64,000 nucleotides of DNA from Marinobacter lipolyticus (GCF_018424605.1 NZ_QTKT01000009.1:1-64000); one strand, 5' to 3'. Counted from the stretch's first letter, positions 24,937-34,010 are shown. Made by a program: numbers and translations. Notes: generated by a model from the sequence alone, not told the origin.

Positions 24937-24956
24937 GTGTCCGCCACAGCGGACAC
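24937..24956. promoter_or_regulatory. inverted repeat upstream of the methyltransferase
   Basis: GTGTCCGC (24937-24944) and GCGGACAC (24949-24956) around CACA, 30 bases before the methyltransferase start. Its position suits a repressor or activator site; the neighbouring AraC protein is one candidate. Confidence 0.45.
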
Positions 24957-24986
24957 CTCTATCATGGGCGGATCGCTTGCGGGGCT

Positions 24987-24998
24987 GAATGATCATTC
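24987..24998. promoter_or_regulatory. 12-bp palindrome in the same gap
   Basis: GAATGATCATTC is perfectly symmetric, 80 bases before the methyltransferase start and 20 bases beyond the AraC stop. Possible second regulator site. Confidence 0.3.
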
Positions 24999-25018
24999 GT
25001 CCGCGGATAATGACTGAA

Positions 25019-26050
25019 CTACCGGACCTGCCGCACCGCGCGCTCACGGCGCCACATCGCAGGGGGCTGGCCAACGGTGCGCTTGAAGGAGCGGCTGAAG
25101 GCTTCCTCCGACTCATAACCGACTTCATGGGCGATGGTCGCCATCTTCGCATTGCTGTCCACCAACAGGTTGGAGGCAAGTTGCATGCGCCAGCATCTCA
25201 GATACTGCATCGGGGGCTGGCCGATCAGTTCGACAAACCGCTCCTGCAGCGCTGAGCGCGACAGACCCGCGGCGCCGGACAGCTTTTCCAGCGTCCAGGC
25301 TTCTGCCGGACGGCTGTGCATCAAGCTGAGAACCCGGGCGATATGCCTGTCCCGCAGTGCGGCAAGCCATCCTGTCTGGCTTTTCGGCATGGAGCAGAGA
25401 TACAGCCGCACCAGATCCACAAACATCATTTCACTCATCCGTTCGAGGACGGCCTCCCCACCCGGCTGGCTGGCGCGGGATTCGGCCTCTGCAAGCCGCG
25501 CGAGCTGACCGGCCCAACTGTCTACCGACAACTGGCCGGCGCTGGCGTGAATGACCCGTGGCAGAGAGGCCAGCAGGGGGTTAAAGGGGCCGCGATCACA
25601 ACCCAGAAACCCACACAGCAGGGTAGCGCTGCGCAGATCGGGGCTGGTTTCACCCCGGGCGGTCACAGGCTGAACGAGTTGATCGTCCTGCTGGCGCACC
25701 ATAAACGGCAAGCCGACATGGCGTTTCAGGTTTGCTATCAGGAATGGAAGATCCGGTGCCGCCCTCAACCCGGGGGCACTGGACATGACGTGGGGATCGC
25801 CGTGAGGGAACAGAACGACGTCTCCCGCATTCATCTGGAACGGGGGTTCGCCGGTGATGCCGGCCCAACAGGTACCGCCCAGAACAACGTGGTATTCCAT
25901 GAGGTGCTCGGACCCCGGCATGACCGCGCTGGCAATCAACGCCGCCGGCGGTGCCTCTGTCACCCAGGCACCGACACATTCAACATTGAAAAACAGGGCC
26001 CCACGCAGCCGGATGCGGCGCAGCAGTCCGGACAGCACATCCTCACTCAT
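25019..26050 (-). CDS. AraC family regulator with cupin sensor domain
   Basis: 343 residues. Residues 1-190 form a cupin-type sensor of the AraC_binding_2/cupin_6 kind (MNAGDVVLFPHGDPHVMSSA, LLCGFLGCDRGPFNPLLASLP in blocks). The C-terminal 100 residues hold the double helix-turn-helix: WTLEKLSGAAGLSRSALQERF then MATIAHEVGYESEEAFSRSFKR. Regulators with this sensor usually control a neighbouring catabolic or oxidative gene; here the methyltransferase 111 bases downstream on the same strand is the nearest candidate. Confidence 0.88.
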   Translation of the reverse strand: MSEDVLSGLLRRIRLRGALFFNVECVGAWVTEAPPAALIASAVMPGSEHLMEYHVVLGGTCWAGITGEPPFQMNAGDVVLFPHGDPHVMSSAPGLRAAPDLPFLIANLKRHVGLPFMVRQQDDQLVQPVTARGETSPDLRSATLLCGFLGCDRGPFNPLLASLPRVIHASAGQLSVDSWAGQLARLAEAESRASQPGGEAVLERMSEMMFVDLVRLYLCSMPKSQTGWLAALRDRHIARVLSLMHSRPAEAWTLEKLSGAAGLSRSALQERFVELIGQPPMQYLRCWRMQLASNLLVDSNAKMATIAHEVGYESEEAFSRSFKRTVGQPPAMWRRERAVRQVR

Positions 26051-26155
26051 GGCGGTTGTTCCGGTCGTTAAGTGTTACCGAGACAAACACCTGTCCATCG
26101 GATCACACTCCATTCAACCACAACCGGAACCTGAAAGCGCTTACACTTGGGCTGT

Positions 26156-27067
26156 CTAGTAAGGAATGAATTCCACCTCGTCTCCGACCACCCTGGCAAA
26201 GCGCCCGGCGCGCCAGTCATCTCTGGCCTGATCAATGCGGTCTTGCCGTGAAGACACGAAGTTCCATTCGATAAAGCGCCGGCCCACGGGCTCGCCGCCA
26301 ATCAGGGCAATACGTGTGTCCTCGGTCGCAGTTACCGATACTCCCGCCTCCGGCGCGAACACCGTCATGCTGTGGGCAGGCAATTCAGAGCCGTGAGCGG
26401 TCAGCGCCCCGCGGGCCACGTACACAGCCCGTTCGGCTGCCTGGGGCAGCTCCAGTGTCTGGCCGGCTTCGAGCGTGGCCTCAAGATACAGGGTTTCACT
26501 GAACTGACGTACCGGAGAGGTCACGCCGTAAGCGCTGCCCATCATGACCCGCACCGGAACGCCGTTCACCTCGATGGCCGGGATGTCATTGCCCGGGTAA
26601 TGGTGGAACCCGGGGTCGGTCTCTTCGTGCGCTTCCGGCAGCGCCAGCCACAGCTGCAAACCGTGCAAGCGGTGATCGGATTCGGTGATCTCCCGGCGCT
26701 CCCGTTCGGAATGGGTGATACCGCTGCCTGCGACCATCAGGTTGATATCCCCGGGACGGATAGGCTGCAGGCTGCCCAGGGAGTCCCGGTGCAGTATCTC
26801 TCCTTCAAACAGATAGGTGACGGTGGCAATGCCGATATGGGGGTGCGGGCGCACATTGATGCCCTCTCCCGCCGGAAAATCCGCCGGTCCCATTTCGTCA
26901 AAAAAGATCCAGGGGCCCACCATTTTTCGTTTGGCCGTAGGCAGCAGGCGGCGCACGGAAAAGCCGCCCAGGTCAGCCACCCGCGGGCTCAGTATGGTTT
27001 CAATGGCGCTGCAGGGCGCCTCGGTGGCGTCGCAGCTCTGCTCCGCCGATTCCAGTACATTACTCAT
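26156..27067 (-). CDS. pirin family protein
   Basis: 303 residues from the ATG at 27067, for which GAGGAGT is well placed. The double-cupin pirin pattern is clear: GPWIFFDEMGPADF, then RPHPHIGIATVTYLFEG with the iron-binding HPH, and GSGITHSERE, which supplies further ligands. Bacterial pirins such as YhhW are metal-dependent quercetinases in some cases; others have no known substrate. The FMN reductase begins to read through just downstream on the same strand with about 37 bases between the regulator-proximal stop and next start in reverse order. Confidence 0.88.
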   Translation of the reverse strand: MSNVLESAEQSCDATEAPCSAIETILSPRVADLGGFSVRRLLPTAKRKMVGPWIFFDEMGPADFPAGEGINVRPHPHIGIATVTYLFEGEILHRDSLGSLQPIRPGDINLMVAGSGITHSERERREITESDHRLHGLQLWLALPEAHEETDPGFHHYPGNDIPAIEVNGVPVRVMMGSAYGVTSPVRQFSETLYLEATLEAGQTLELPQAAERAVYVARGALTAHGSELPAHSMTVFAPEAGVSVTATEDTRIALIGGEPVGRRFIEWNFVSSRQDRIDQARDDWRAGRFARVVGDEVEFIPY

Positions 27068-27106
27068 GGCATTACTCCTCGCAACGCTCACTCGTGACTG
27101 AGTGAC

Positions 27107-27670
27107 TCAGCGCAGGGTTTTCAGCGCCTGAGCCCACTTGGCCAGTTCTTCCAGCATCGTACCCGCGGACCCGGTGTGGTGGTCGCCCGCCCTGAACGCC
27201 CGGTTTTCGTCCAGCAGTTCCCAGGGCATCTGCACCATGACGCCCTCCACCATGGGCATCATCTTCACCGTATTCACCAGCTGTTTGGCAAGCTGGGCCG
27301 AGCGCAGACCGCCGGACACCCCGCCGTAGCTCACGAAGCCACAGGGTTTGTAGTTCCATTCGTTGTAGACGTAGTTCACCGCGTTCATGAACGACGGTGG
27401 CGGGCAGTAATTGTATTCCGGGATGACAAACACGTAGGCGTCCGCCCGGGCCACGCTCGCGGACCAGGCTTTGGTGTGTTCGTGCTCGTACTTCTGCAGC
27501 CTTGGGTGATTGGGTTCGTCGTACACCGGCAGGTTGAAGTCGGCCAGATCCATCAGCTCGCAGTCGAAACGGCCCTGCTCTTTGGCGAATTCGTGGAACC
27601 ATTTCGCCACCGACGGCCCGATGCGACCGGGGCGGGTGCTGCAGATGATGATTTGAAGTTTTAACGTCAT
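27107..27670 (-). CDS. NADPH-dependent FMN reductase family protein
   Basis: 187 residues from the ATG at 27670. The flavodoxin-like fold begins MTLKLQIIICSTRPGRIGP, with the phosphate loop STRPGR, and VFVIPEYNYCPPPSFMNAVNY is the PEYN block that holds the isoalloxazine ring; YGGVSGGLRSA completes the flavin pocket. Such enzymes reduce FMN, quinones, azo dyes or chromate. The pirin gene starts 39 bases downstream on the same strand, so the pair is probably one operon, joining a flavin reductase with an iron cupin. Confidence 0.88.
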   Translation of the reverse strand: MTLKLQIIICSTRPGRIGPSVAKWFHEFAKEQGRFDCELMDLADFNLPVYDEPNHPRLQKYEHEHTKAWSASVARADAYVFVIPEYNYCPPPSFMNAVNYVYNEWNYKPCGFVSYGGVSGGLRSAQLAKQLVNTVKMMPMVEGVMVQMPWELLDENRAFRAGDHHTGSAGTMLEELAKWAQALKTLR

Positions 27671-27845
27671 GGGTTCGGTCCTTGATTCTCGGAAGGTTGC
27701 TGTCAGTTTAGCCGCTGGTCTGCAACAGAAAACACCAAAATGGGGGGCTGGCCGAAATAAGTTAATCAAAACGGCCTGCCTGTACCGGTTAATGCCTTGA
27801 GCCGCCGGTATACTGCAGCCTTGCCGATCAAACCAAGGAAAATCC

Positions 27846-28295
27846 ATGTCTCTGGCTGAAAAAATCTCCCTGACCGCCGCCCTGATCTTTTTCATGACCG
27901 GCCTGCTGACGGGTATCTGGAAGTACCGGCACATGGCGCGCAGCGCCGATGCCAGCTCCCCGACCTATGTGAATATAGCGCACCGCAGTTCGCTGATGTA
28001 CAGCTTCGCTGCGCTGTTGCTTGCGGTGTTCAGCGCCCACAGTGTGTTCTCTGATCTGGTCAACACCCTCGCTGCGGTCTCCGCTCTTGCCTTCTTCGCG
28101 TTCGCCATCACAACCTACGTGATCCACGGCCTGCTGCAAGATACGGACAACCAGTTGCAGCGCCCCCATCGACTGGGTAAGCGACTGCTGCCACCCTGGG
28201 TGACGGGACTGTTCATGTTGCTGCTGATCGTTGGCGAAGTAGGCGGTTCGCTGGTGTTGGGTCTTGGTGCTATGTTGGGAATCTGGAGCGTTTGA
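27846..28295 (+). CDS. hypothetical inner-membrane protein, four helices
   Basis: 149 residues with four hydrophobic segments: residues 8-25, 50-68, 72-95 and 122-145. Between the first two is a conserved-looking cytoplasmic loop (ADASSPTYVNIAHRSSLMYS) with a His-Arg pair facing the membrane. I do not recognise a named family. It is divergent from the FMN reductase gene, with about 175 bases between the two starts. Confidence 0.65.
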   Translation: MSLAEKISLTAALIFFMTGLLTGIWKYRHMARSADASSPTYVNIAHRSSLMYSFAALLLAVFSAHSVFSDLVNTLAAVSALAFFAFAITTYVIHGLLQDTDNQLQRPHRLGKRLLPPWVTGLFMLLLIVGEVGGSLVLGLGAMLGIWSV

Positions 28296-28394
28296 ACTCA
28301 CAGGCGTTGCAAGCCCGGCGTGGTGTGATGCGTAGCCGCGCCCGAGTACGATATCACCTGTTCATTTATACCGTTGATGGAGCCCGGAACCCCG

Positions 28395-29063
28395 ATGCCT
28401 TACCAATTTGAAGATCTGAAAAAAGCCTGCGCTGGCGAATGGCAGGCCTACATCGAGCACAGTTTTGTCCGCCAGCTCGGAGACGGCTCACTGGCCCCGG
28501 AAGCGTTCCGGCATTATCTGAAGCAGGATTACCTGTTCCTGATCCAGTTCGCCCGGGCGTTTGCTCTCGCTGCCTACAAGAGCCCTACCCTGACCGATCT
28601 CCGGCAGGCCAAGGAGGGGTTACAGGCCATCGTGGATGTAGAGCTGGATCTGCACATCAGCTACTGCAAGGAATGGGGGATTTCGGAAGAAGAACTGGCA
28701 CGGCTTCCGGAAGCGCGGGCCACGCTCGCCTACACGCGTTATGTACTCGACACCGGCAACCGCGGCGATCTTCTGGACCTGCACGTGGCGTTGTCGCCCT
28801 GCATGGTGGGCTACGGTGAGATTGCCAACTGGCTGAACAGCCGCGCGGACACCCTCCGCGGCGAGCGTAATCCCTACAACGCATGGATTGCCATGTACGA
28901 AAGTGACGAGTTTCAGCAGGCCATGAAAGCCGAAATACGCTGGCTGGACGAGCGCCTGGCCGACGTTTCGCCGGCGCGGTTCGAACAGCTAACCCGCATC
29001 TTCAGCGACGCGACACGGCTCGAAATCGATTTCTGGGAGATGGGCCTGATCCAGAGCGATTAG
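28395..29063 (+). CDS. tenA: TenA/thiaminase II family protein
   Basis: 222 residues from the ATG at 28395. The residues known to act in TenA are all present: Asp45 (YLKQDYLF), Cys136 and Tyr140 (SPCMVGYGE) and a Glu at 210 in LEIDFW. The enzyme should hydrolyse aminopyrimidines from degraded thiamin for salvage into thiamin. No other thiamin gene is in the window. It stands alone after a 99-base gap from the membrane protein. Confidence 0.88.
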   Translation: MPYQFEDLKKACAGEWQAYIEHSFVRQLGDGSLAPEAFRHYLKQDYLFLIQFARAFALAAYKSPTLTDLRQAKEGLQAIVDVELDLHISYCKEWGISEEELARLPEARATLAYTRYVLDTGNRGDLLDLHVALSPCMVGYGEIANWLNSRADTLRGERNPYNAWIAMYESDEFQQAMKAEIRWLDERLADVSPARFEQLTRIFSDATRLEIDFWEMGLIQSD

Positions 29064-29241
29064 GACCGGCTGACAATGGCGGATCGCCCCGTGTTTTCAA
29101 GGGTTGGCATGCCGACAAATGAGGCGTAACGTCAAATGGTAGGCCGCGCAGGCTTGGCCACCACTGGCAGTATGATACTCAGTCCTTGACCCGATTTATG
29201 ACATGCCGGCCCCATTCACCACGGTTCAGGGGAGTTCCGTC

Positions 29242-29391
29242 ATGAATTCATACCTACGCTACGCCATCCTTGCCGTTTCACTCAGTGTGCCGCTTGCGGC
29301 CAGTGACGCCGGCAATGCCGAAGCAGCACAGCAGTGGAAGAACCAATTGAAGGAGACCGCACCAGAATCCACGCGTAAAACCGCCATCTGA
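29242..29391 (+). CDS. small secreted protein of unknown function, upstream of the YcaO fusion
   Basis: 49 residues from the ATG at 29242, with CAGGGGAG as ribosome-binding site. A signal peptide (YAILAVSLSVPLAASDAG) is followed by a short basic, helix-prone region (QQWKNQLKETAPEST). In the +1 frame the sequence between here and the next gene stays open and reads ERLQKLDNGRHRIQWRAKF, so the gene may once have been longer and is now shortened by a frameshift. It lies 85 bases before the OsmC-YcaO gene. Confidence 0.4.
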   Translation: MNSYLRYAILAVSLSVPLAASDAGNAEAAQQWKNQLKETAPESTRKTAI

Positions 29392-29476
29392 CCAAGACGA
29401 ACGCCTGCAAAAACTGGATAATGGCCGCCATCGAATTCAATGGCGCGCCAAATTCTCCGATCCGGGTACCTTTGCA

Positions 29477-31660
29477 ATGGAAATCAACGTCAACTTCCTC
29501 GACAACCTCAGGCTTGAAGCCAAGTTTGATGATTTCACTGTGGTGACCGACCAGCCCATCCGCTACAAGGGCGACGGCTCTGCCCCCAGTCCCTTTGATT
29601 ACTTTCTGGCGTCGTCCGCCCTGTGTGCTGCCTATTTCGTAAGGGTTTACTGCAAGGCCCGGGACATCCCCACCGAGAACATCCGCCTGTCCCAGAACAA
29701 CATCGTGGACCCGGAGAACCGCTACAACCAGATCTTCAAGATTCAGGTAGAGCTGCCGGAAGACATCTCGGACAAGGACCGCCAAGGCATTCTGCGCTCC
29801 ATCGATCGCTGTACGGTGAAGAAAGTGGTGCAGACCGGGCCCACCTTCGAGATTGAGACCGTCGATAATCTGGGAGCAGACGCCCAGGCCCTGCTGATGA
29901 CCCAGCCAGAGGGCGGCACCCAGACTTTCATTGAAGGCAAGGATCTGCCCCTGGAGCAGACCATCGCCAACATGACCGGCATCCTTCAGGATCTGGGCAT
30001 GAAGATCGAAATCGCCTCTTGGCGCAACATCGTGCCCCACGTGTGGTCGCTGCACATCCGCGATGCCGCCTCCCCCATGTGCTTCACCAACGGCAAGGGC
30101 GCCACCAAGGAAAGCGCGCTGTGTTCAGCCCTGGGCGAGTTCATCGAACGGCTGAACTGCAATTTCTTCTACAACGACCAGTTTTTCGGCGAGGACATCG
30201 CCAACAGCGAATTTGTTCATTACCCGAACGAGAAATGGTTCAAGCCGGGGCCGGATGACGAATTGCCGGCCGGCATTCTGGATGACCATTGCCTGGCCAT
30301 CTACAACCCGGAGGGGGAACTGCAGGGGTCGAATCTGATCGACACCAACTCCGGCAAGACCGAGCGGGGCATTGTCTCTCTACCTTTCGTGCGCCAGTCC
30401 GATGGCGAGGTGGTCTACTTCCCCTCAAACCTCATCGAAAACCTGTACCTGAGCAATGGCATGAGTGCCGGCAATACCCTGCAGGAAGCGGAGGTTCAGT
30501 GTCTGTCGGAGATTTTCGAACGGGCGGTGAAGAAGCAGATCCTTGAGGAAGAGCTGGCGCTGCCGGACGTGCCCATGGCAGTGCTGGAAAATTACCCGCA
30601 CATTCTCGAGGGCATTCGTGCCCTGGAAGCGCAGGGCTTCCCGACACTGGTCAAGGATGCGTCTCTCGGCGGCCAGTTCCCGGTGATGTGCGTCACCCTG
30701 ATGAACCCTCGCACCGGCGGTGTGTTCGCCTCGTTCGGCGCCCATCCGAGTTTCGAAGTGGCCCTCGAACGGAGCCTGACCGAACTGCTGCAGGGCCGCA
30801 GCTTTGAAGGCCTGAACGACGTGCCGCCGCCAACGTTCAACAGTCTGGCGGTGACCGAACCCAACAACTTCGTGGAACACTTTATCGATTCCACCGGTGT
30901 GGTTTCGTGGCGCTTCTTCAGCGCCCGCTCCGATTACGATTTCTGTGAATGGGATTTCTCCGGCACCAACACCGAAGAGGCCGCCTGCCTGTTTGGCATT
31001 CTCAGGGACATGGGCAAGGAAGTTTACGTTGCCACCTATGAGGATCTGGGCGCGCCCGTATGTCGCATTCTGGTGCCCGGCTATTCCGAGGTGTACCCGG
31101 TGGAAGATCTGATCTGGGACAATACCAACAAGGCACTGGACTACCGGGAAGCCATCCTCAACCTTCACACCCTGGACGAAGACGAACTGGCGGGGCTGGT
31201 CGAGCATCTGGAAGAAAGCCAGATTGACGATTACACCGACATCATCACCCTGATCGGCATCGAGTTCGACGAGAACACCGTGTGGGGACAGCTCACCGTA
31301 CTGGAACTGAAACTGCTGATCAATCTCGCCCTGCAACAGCATGAAGAAGCGCTGGAACGGGTGGAAGCCTTCCTTCAGTTCAACGACAACACGGTGGAAC
31401 GCAACCTGTTTTACCGCGCTGTGAACGCGGTGCTGGAGATTACCCTCGACGATGAACTGGAACTGGATGATTTCCTGGTCAACCTGCAGCGCATGTACGG
31501 CGAGGAAACCATGGCGGCCGTTGTGGGCTCGGTTGAAGGGCGCGTACGTTTCCACGGGCTGACCCCGACCAATATGCAGCTGGAGGGGCTGGACAAGCAC
31601 CTGCGACTGATTGAAAGCTACAAGAAACTGCACGCCGCCCGGGCAGCCAGCGCCGCCTGA
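29477..31660 (+). CDS. ycaO: OsmC domain / YcaO domain fusion protein
   Basis: 727 residues. Residues 1-145 are an OsmC-like peroxidase fold with cysteines at 50 and 112, as in OsmC/Ohr. Residues about 195-560 are a YcaO ATP-dependent cyclodehydratase-type domain (TNGKGATKESALCSALGEFIER, SNGMSAGNTLQEAEVQCLSEIFERA in blocks) and the last 150 residues are a helical TPR-like region (HTLDEDELAGLVEHLEES). E. coli YcaO lacks the OsmC part and takes part in beta-methylthiolation of ribosomal protein S12 by RimO. The start MEINVNFLDNLRLEAKFDDF is well placed but its ribosome-binding site is weak (GGGTACC). It ends in a strong terminator. Confidence 0.92.
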   Translation: MEINVNFLDNLRLEAKFDDFTVVTDQPIRYKGDGSAPSPFDYFLASSALCAAYFVRVYCKARDIPTENIRLSQNNIVDPENRYNQIFKIQVELPEDISDKDRQGILRSIDRCTVKKVVQTGPTFEIETVDNLGADAQALLMTQPEGGTQTFIEGKDLPLEQTIANMTGILQDLGMKIEIASWRNIVPHVWSLHIRDAASPMCFTNGKGATKESALCSALGEFIERLNCNFFYNDQFFGEDIANSEFVHYPNEKWFKPGPDDELPAGILDDHCLAIYNPEGELQGSNLIDTNSGKTERGIVSLPFVRQSDGEVVYFPSNLIENLYLSNGMSAGNTLQEAEVQCLSEIFERAVKKQILEEELALPDVPMAVLENYPHILEGIRALEAQGFPTLVKDASLGGQFPVMCVTLMNPRTGGVFASFGAHPSFEVALERSLTELLQGRSFEGLNDVPPPTFNSLAVTEPNNFVEHFIDSTGVVSWRFFSARSDYDFCEWDFSGTNTEEAACLFGILRDMGKEVYVATYEDLGAPVCRILVPGYSEVYPVEDLIWDNTNKALDYREAILNLHTLDEDELAGLVEHLEESQIDDYTDIITLIGIEFDENTVWGQLTVLELKLLINLALQQHEEALERVEAFLQFNDNTVERNLFYRAVNAVLEITLDDELELDDFLVNLQRMYGEETMAAVVGSVEGRVRFHGLTPTNMQLEGLDKHLRLIESYKKLHAARAASAA

Positions 31661-31673
31661 CGCCCGCTCACGC

Positions 31674-31705
31674 AACCGCCGGGCCCATTCACGGGCCCGG
31701 CGGTT
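31674..31705 (+). terminator. terminator of the ycaO gene
   Basis: AACCGCCGGGCCC (31674-31686) pairs perfectly with GGGCCCGGCGGTT (31693-31705) across six bases; a short TTTC follows. Confidence 0.7.
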
Positions 31706-31728
31706 TCACATCATTTTCCATTACCGAC

Positions 31729-31756
31729 TTGTAACTCGCTCATGTACCAGTATTCT
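31729..31756 (+). promoter_or_regulatory. possible promoter of the betaine transporter operon
   Basis: TTGTAA, 16 bases, TATTCT; 146 bases before the binding-protein ATG, leaving a long leader. The match to the -35 and -10 consensus is moderate. Confidence 0.3.
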
Positions 31757-31902
31757 TAAGGATAGGTATTAACCGAGGTACAAGACATTCTCTATACCCC
31801 ATCAGCAGTCTGTATTGATGCACCCCTCTCTTCCGGCGAGGTCGGTTCGATCCCGCCCGCAACTTTGCTGCACCCTTCAAAACCCGAAAAGGAGAACCAA
31901 CC

Positions 31903-32868
31903 ATGCGAAAGCTAATGCCTGTCGCCATGCTTTGCGCCCTGTCCGTCCCTGCACTTGCCCAGGCGGATTGCGGTGAGGTGTCCATCACCGAGATGAACTG
32001 GGCCTCCAACACGGTGGTGACCAACGTCGCCAAATTCATCATGGAACAGGGCTACGGTTGTGACGTGACCATCGTGCCTTCCGATACCGTACCGGCAGTC
32101 ACCTCGGTGGCCGAAAACGGGGAGCCGGATATTGTGACCGAGCTGTGGCTCAATTCCGCCGGTGAGGCTTACCTGCGTCTTGAAGAGGAAGGCAAGATCG
32201 AGCGGCTGGCCAAAGTGCTTGATCCCGGCGGTGTCGAGGGCTGGTGGATTCCGACCTATCTGGCGGAAAAGCACCCTGAACTGACCACCATCGAAGGGGT
32301 GATGGCGAATCCGGAGCTGGTGGACAACCGCTTCAATAACTGCCCGAGCGGCTGGGGCTGCCGTGTGGTGAGCGACAACCTGGTCCGTGCGCTGGATCTG
32401 GAATCGTCCGGCATTGAAGTGTTCAATCATGGCTCCGGTGAGACCCTGGCGTCGTCCATGGCCTCTGCCGTACAGGACGAGGAACCTTGGTTCGGCTACT
32501 ACTGGGGCCCGACGGTTCCCCTCGGCAAGTTCGACATGACACGCGTGAAACTTGGTGAGTACAAGCCGGAAGTGCACACCCGCAACCAGACTCAGGACGT
32601 CGATAATCCCGGCGTATCGGAATTCCCGGCCGCCACCATCCTGACCTCGGTGACCACCGACTTCAAAGAGCGTGAGCCGGAAGTGGCCGAAATGCTCAGC
32701 AAGCTCACCTTCAAGACCGAGACCATGAGTGGACTGTTGGCGTGGATGGATCAGAACAACGCGTCGGCCGAAGAAGCCGCCGTCTATTTCCTGAGCAACA
32801 ACAGCGATGAGTGGTCTACCTGGCTGAACGACGCGGCCCGCGAGCGGCTCGCGGCTGTATTGAACTGA
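31903..32868 (+). CDS. proX: glycine betaine type ABC transporter, substrate-binding protein
   Basis: 321 residues with a Sec signal peptide (MRKLMPVAMLCALSVPALA) and AAGGAGAA before the ATG. The OpuAC/ProX fold is shown by SITEMNWASNTVVTNVAKFI, the tryptophan-rich ligand region GVEGWWIPTY and EPWFGYYWGP, typical of an aromatic box for quaternary amines. Permease and ATPase follow in order, so it is the periplasmic component of an import system for glycine betaine, choline or a similar osmolyte. Proline betaine or carnitine are alternatives. Confidence 0.9.
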   Translation: MRKLMPVAMLCALSVPALAQADCGEVSITEMNWASNTVVTNVAKFIMEQGYGCDVTIVPSDTVPAVTSVAENGEPDIVTELWLNSAGEAYLRLEEEGKIERLAKVLDPGGVEGWWIPTYLAEKHPELTTIEGVMANPELVDNRFNNCPSGWGCRVVSDNLVRALDLESSGIEVFNHGSGETLASSMASAVQDEEPWFGYYWGPTVPLGKFDMTRVKLGEYKPEVHTRNQTQDVDNPGVSEFPAATILTSVTTDFKEREPEVAEMLSKLTFKTETMSGLLAWMDQNNASAEEAAVYFLSNNSDEWSTWLNDAARERLAAVLN

Positions 32869-32975
32869 TAGTAATCCCACCGCGGCAGAGCCGGCCCCCG
32901 GCTCTGCCCGCTCCGGCTGACGGAGTAACGAACCACAACCCACCATCCGGAATGCGCAGGGGACACTGAACGCAA

Positions 32976-34010
32976 ATGGCTACCTATGATTTCGTGTTTT
33001 CATCACTCGGCCTGGAGGAGTGGTGTAACGAGGGTACAAGCGATGCGCCCATGACCATGGCGGCGCTGCTGAAAAAAACCCAGGGCACCGAGTCTACACC
33101 GGATTCCCTATGGGATCTGCCCTTCCCTTCCATGGACGCGCTGAATGAATCCTGCGCCTCCTTTCCCAAATCACGGGAGCTGACCAAGGGCCTGGAAGAG
33201 GGCTTTCTGGCCATCAAAGACAGCCTGAGCATCGTCTTGGACCCGCTGACCCAACCGCTCAGCTGGTTCCTCGACGGGGCGCTCTACGGCATGCTCAACA
33301 CCCCCTGGTGGATTGTCATTCCGCTGCTACTGGCCGTGGTGTTCGTGGTGTCCAAATCCTGGAAGCTGGTGGCGTTCGTGGGCGTGAGCCTGGCCCTGCT
33401 GGCGTTCATTGATTACTACGACTACGCCATGCAGACCCTCGCCATCATCTTCGTGTGTGCGTTCCTGTGCGTGATACTGGGCGTGCCCATCGGCATAGCC
33501 ATGTCCCGAAGCGACATGATGCAACGGCTGACCATTCCGGTTCTGGACATGCTGCAGACGCTGCCGCCGTTTGTGTACCTGATTCCGCTGATTTTCCTGT
33601 TCAGCGTGACCGAATCCAAGCTGTATGGCATTGCCATTATCCTCTACGCCATCGTGCCGGTGATCCGCCTGACCAATCTCGGCATCCGCCTGGTGGACAA
33701 AGACGTGATCGAGGCCGCCGATGCCTTCGGCATGACCAGCCGACAGAAGCTGTACAAGGTGCAGATTCCGCTGGCGCTGCCGAACATCATGGCCGGGGTG
33801 AACCAGACCATTATGATGAGCCTCGCGATGGTGGTTATCGCGTCACTGGTGTCGGCACCGGGGCTGGGCGTGCTGGTGCTCCAGGGCATCCGCAATCTCG
33901 AGCTGGGCGTGGGCCTGGTGGCGGGCCTTGGCATCGTGATTCTCGCCGTCATCCTCGACCGCGTTACCAAAGCGTCCCTGGCGCGCATTAACGCCTCACA
34001 GAAACAGTAA
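32976..34010 (+). CDS. proW: glycine betaine type ABC transporter, permease
   Basis: 344 residues. A soluble N-terminal extension of about 100 residues precedes the membrane domain, as in ProW; the segments around 110-160 and 165-340 hold about seven helices (TPWWIVIPLLLAVVFVV, LAIIFVCAFLCVILGVPIGI). The EAA-type coupling loop is DVIEAADAFGMTSRQKLYKV. It lies 107 bases after the binding protein and 11 bases before the ATPase. Confidence 0.92.
   Translation: MATYDFVFSSLGLEEWCNEGTSDAPMTMAALLKKTQGTESTPDSLWDLPFPSMDALNESCASFPKSRELTKGLEEGFLAIKDSLSIVLDPLTQPLSWFLDGALYGMLNTPWWIVIPLLLAVVFVVSKSWKLVAFVGVSLALLAFIDYYDYAMQTLAIIFVCAFLCVILGVPIGIAMSRSDMMQRLTIPVLDMLQTLPPFVYLIPLIFLFSVTESKLYGIAIILYAIVPVIRLTNLGIRLVDKDVIEAADAFGMTSRQKLYKVQIPLALPNIMAGVNQTIMMSLAMVVIASLVSAPGLGVLVLQGIRNLELGVGLVAGLGIVILAVILDRVTKASLARINASQKQ

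Noticed and set aside
30425..31675. 416-codon open frame opposite ycaO
   Set aside because: The OsmC-YcaO reading is well conserved; the antisense frame has no domain.
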